Origin: a bacterium HR21
GTDB lineage: Bacteria; Bacteroidota; Ignavibacteria; Kapaibacteriales; HRBIN21
Reading direction: 5' to 3'
DNA length: 64,000 nucleotides
NCBI GenBank assembly: GCA_002898295.1
Contig: BEHX01000004.1
Location: 113,522-177,521, forward strand
Below the pieces are notes generated by a model. The model ran no database searches and was not told where the DNA came from. It saw nothing but the letters and a program-made list of their open reading frames with translations. Positions 62,755 to 64,000 of this stretch are shown one piece after another. Both the position numbers and the translations under genes were made by a program. Position 1 is the stretch's first letter, and each line of letters begins with the position of its first letter.

Positions 62755-64000
62755 TCACCACCGCTGCTCAAACGCAGCCTGCACCACGGTCTCCTCAAAG
62801 CTGCGCGTGGGCTCGGTCGGATTGCGGTAGCGCGTCGCAGACAGCTCCATTCGCAGTATCCCCCAGCGCTTCAAATCCAGCTGGAGACGCAGAGGGAGAG
62901 AAAGCCGCGTTGCTTCTCCTTCTCGGGACACCGTCGGGGTCAGGGAAAGCGTCACGCTCTCCCACAGCCGATATCCTGCCGTGACTGCAAGCTGCGTGCT
63001 ACGCTGCTGGAGTGTATCCCCGGCAAATACCGGCATCCCCGTGTGGAATGCAAGCTCCAGCGACAGCGGGAAGGGGAAACTCACGGAGTGCCCGACCGTC
63101 AGTGTTGCAATCCCAGTCCGTCCGGCAAAGCCCGTACTCTGGCTCTGCCCGTACGAAAGCGTCGAGGTCATCGCGACCCTGCCGAGCGCGTACGAATGCC
63201 CGAGGCTCAGCTGCCACTGCAGCGTGCGGTGGACCCCGAAAGAGTTCTGCTGTTCGGAATAAGCAGCATTGCCATGGAGGAAAGGGAACCGTCTCGGTGT
63301 CACACCCAGGCTAACCAGGTATTGGGTCGAGCGCGTCGTTGCCCGCTTCGTTCCCAGGAGGTTGTCGCGTTCGAGCGCTACCCCAAACCCGAGAGCCAGC
63401 TGCCGTCGCCAGAGCCGCTGCTGGATGCGAACTTCATTCCTCGCAATATCCCGGCGCAGCGAGGGAACACCGTAGCTAAAGTACCCAGGTCCGACCAATT
63501 GCGAACGCAGCACCATCTGAGAACCCAGTGTCGGGGCAACAACCGTAAGCCGGGCATCGTAGGCAAAGTCCACGGAACTGGATACCCGGAGGTCTAGCAG
63601 GCGGACAAGCCACGGAGGCAAGTCCGAACTCTCCGGACGCGGGCTGGAAACATCCCAGGTGACAAGGCTTGTGGCAGCCTCAGCCTCCAGCGTCACGTAC
63701 TGCTTGAGCAGCGCGCTCTTCAGCTGTACTCCGAGCACGTGCGTTGCCCCGGGTCCCCCTTGGAGAGGGCGCACAGTATCGGGCAATGACGCCATGGCAT
63801 CGCGGGCGGTCAGCGCCACAACTGTCACCGCGGTTGGCTTTCCCCGTCCGAAGCCCAACTGCACTGCATAGAGCTCTTGCCCGTAGGTTGATAGTTGCGC
63901 ACTATCGGCGCGCAGAATTGGGCGTCGCGTGCGTCCGCCGGCCAACCCCAGCACCAGGCTGCCGGGCGCCCACAGGAGAGAGCCGCCATTGAGTGCCACT
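62755..64000 (-). CDS. Outer-membrane beta-barrel protein (truncated by window edge)
   Basis: The frame is open to the right edge, so the N-terminus and signal peptide lie outside the window. The visible 415 residues are dominated by alternating strands (for example QYLVSLGVTPRRFPFL, HRTLQWQLSLGHSYALG, SLELAFHTGMPV). The C-terminus is FEQRW, an aromatic end typical of barrel proteins. I do not recognise the family. The last strands suggest a surface or export-channel barrel of unknown role. Confidence 0.7.
   Translation of the reverse strand, partial: VALNGGSLLWAPGSLVLGLAGGRTRRPILRADSAQLSTYGQELYAVQLGFGRGKPTAVTVVALTARDAMASLPDTVRPLQGGPGATHVLGVQLKSALLKQYVTLEAEAATSLVTWDVSSPRPESSDLPPWLVRLLDLRVSSSVDFAYDARLTVVAPTLGSQMVLRSQLVGPGYFSYGVPSLRRDIARNEVRIQQRLWRRQLALGFGVALERDNLLGTKRATTRSTQYLVSLGVTPRRFPFLHGNAAYSEQQNSFGVHRTLQWQLSLGHSYALGRVAMTSTLSYGQSQSTGFAGRTGIATLTVGHSVSFPFPLSLELAFHTGMPVFAGDTLQQRSTQLAVTAGYRLWESVTLSLTPTVSREGEATRLSLPLRLQLDLKRWGILRMELSATRYRNPTEPTRSFEETVVQAAFEQRW

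Overview
The window is a gene-dense, GC-rich chromosomal segment, probably from an aerobic member of the Bacteroidota/Chlorobiota/Kapabacteria assemblage. Four lines of evidence point there. At least four large secreted proteins end in a C-terminal sorting domain of the type IX secretion (por) type. Promoter positions repeatedly carry the Bacteroidota-style -7 element TAnnTTTG. The order ileS-dksA/traR-lspA is known from that group. There are several outer-membrane beta-barrel proteins and a TonB receptor. No transposase, CRISPR array, phage module or rRNA was seen. One tRNA is present, with a CAU anticodon. Layout, left to right: a 5'-truncated LysM lytic transglycosylase and a PAS histidine kinase (1-3150); an outer-membrane protein, the tRNA and an S74-chaperone surface protein (3.2-5.7 kb); the phenylacetyl-CoA epoxidase operon paaABCD behind a Fur-family regulator that diverges from a TonB receptor (5.7-11.2 kb); a metallophosphoesterase plus large IgGFc-binding surface protein operon (11.2-15.2 kb); a SpoU methyltransferase, an MqnA-like protein and a lipoprotein (15.2-17.2 kb); an addB-like nuclease, Lon-like protease and rpe operon (17.1-23.8 kb); ribE, a magnesium-chelatase-like AAA ATPase and purK (23.8-27.1 kb). 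Next comes an ileS-dksA-lspA-[dockerin/T9SS protein]-ptsH-ptsI cluster (27.1-35 kb); a PaaI-like thioesterase, a clpB that stops after its first ATPase domain, and murQ (35.1-37.9 kb); an M4 metalloprotease and tsaB (38-41.9 kb); a tolC-tetR-adaptor-RND efflux operon (41.8-48.4 kb); an M20 peptidase; a ccmCDE-ccmE'-ccmF cytochrome c maturation operon (50-54.4 kb); a BNR-repeat secreted protein and a 3'-5' exonuclease (54.6-58.2 kb); paaN-gcvT (58.2-60.9 kb); an MFS transporter (61-62.2 kb); and a small Fe-S-type protein behind a structured intergenic element, followed by a truncated outer-membrane protein (62.2-64 kb). How the genes relate: phenylacetate degradation genes are scattered (paaABCD, paaN and perhaps a PaaI-like thioesterase), and the oxygenase step implies aerobic growth. 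The ccm operon implies c-type cytochromes. The PTS pair has no sugar permease nearby and is probably regulatory. Genes are extremely compacted: many ATGA overlaps, and four convergent pairs overlap at their 3' ends. The observations most worth a second look are the nested inverted-repeat element upstream of the mini Fe-S protein (62.25-62.69 kb), the clpB/murQ junction, the tandem CcmE pair, and palindromes sitting against -7 boxes (ileS, tolC, paaN).
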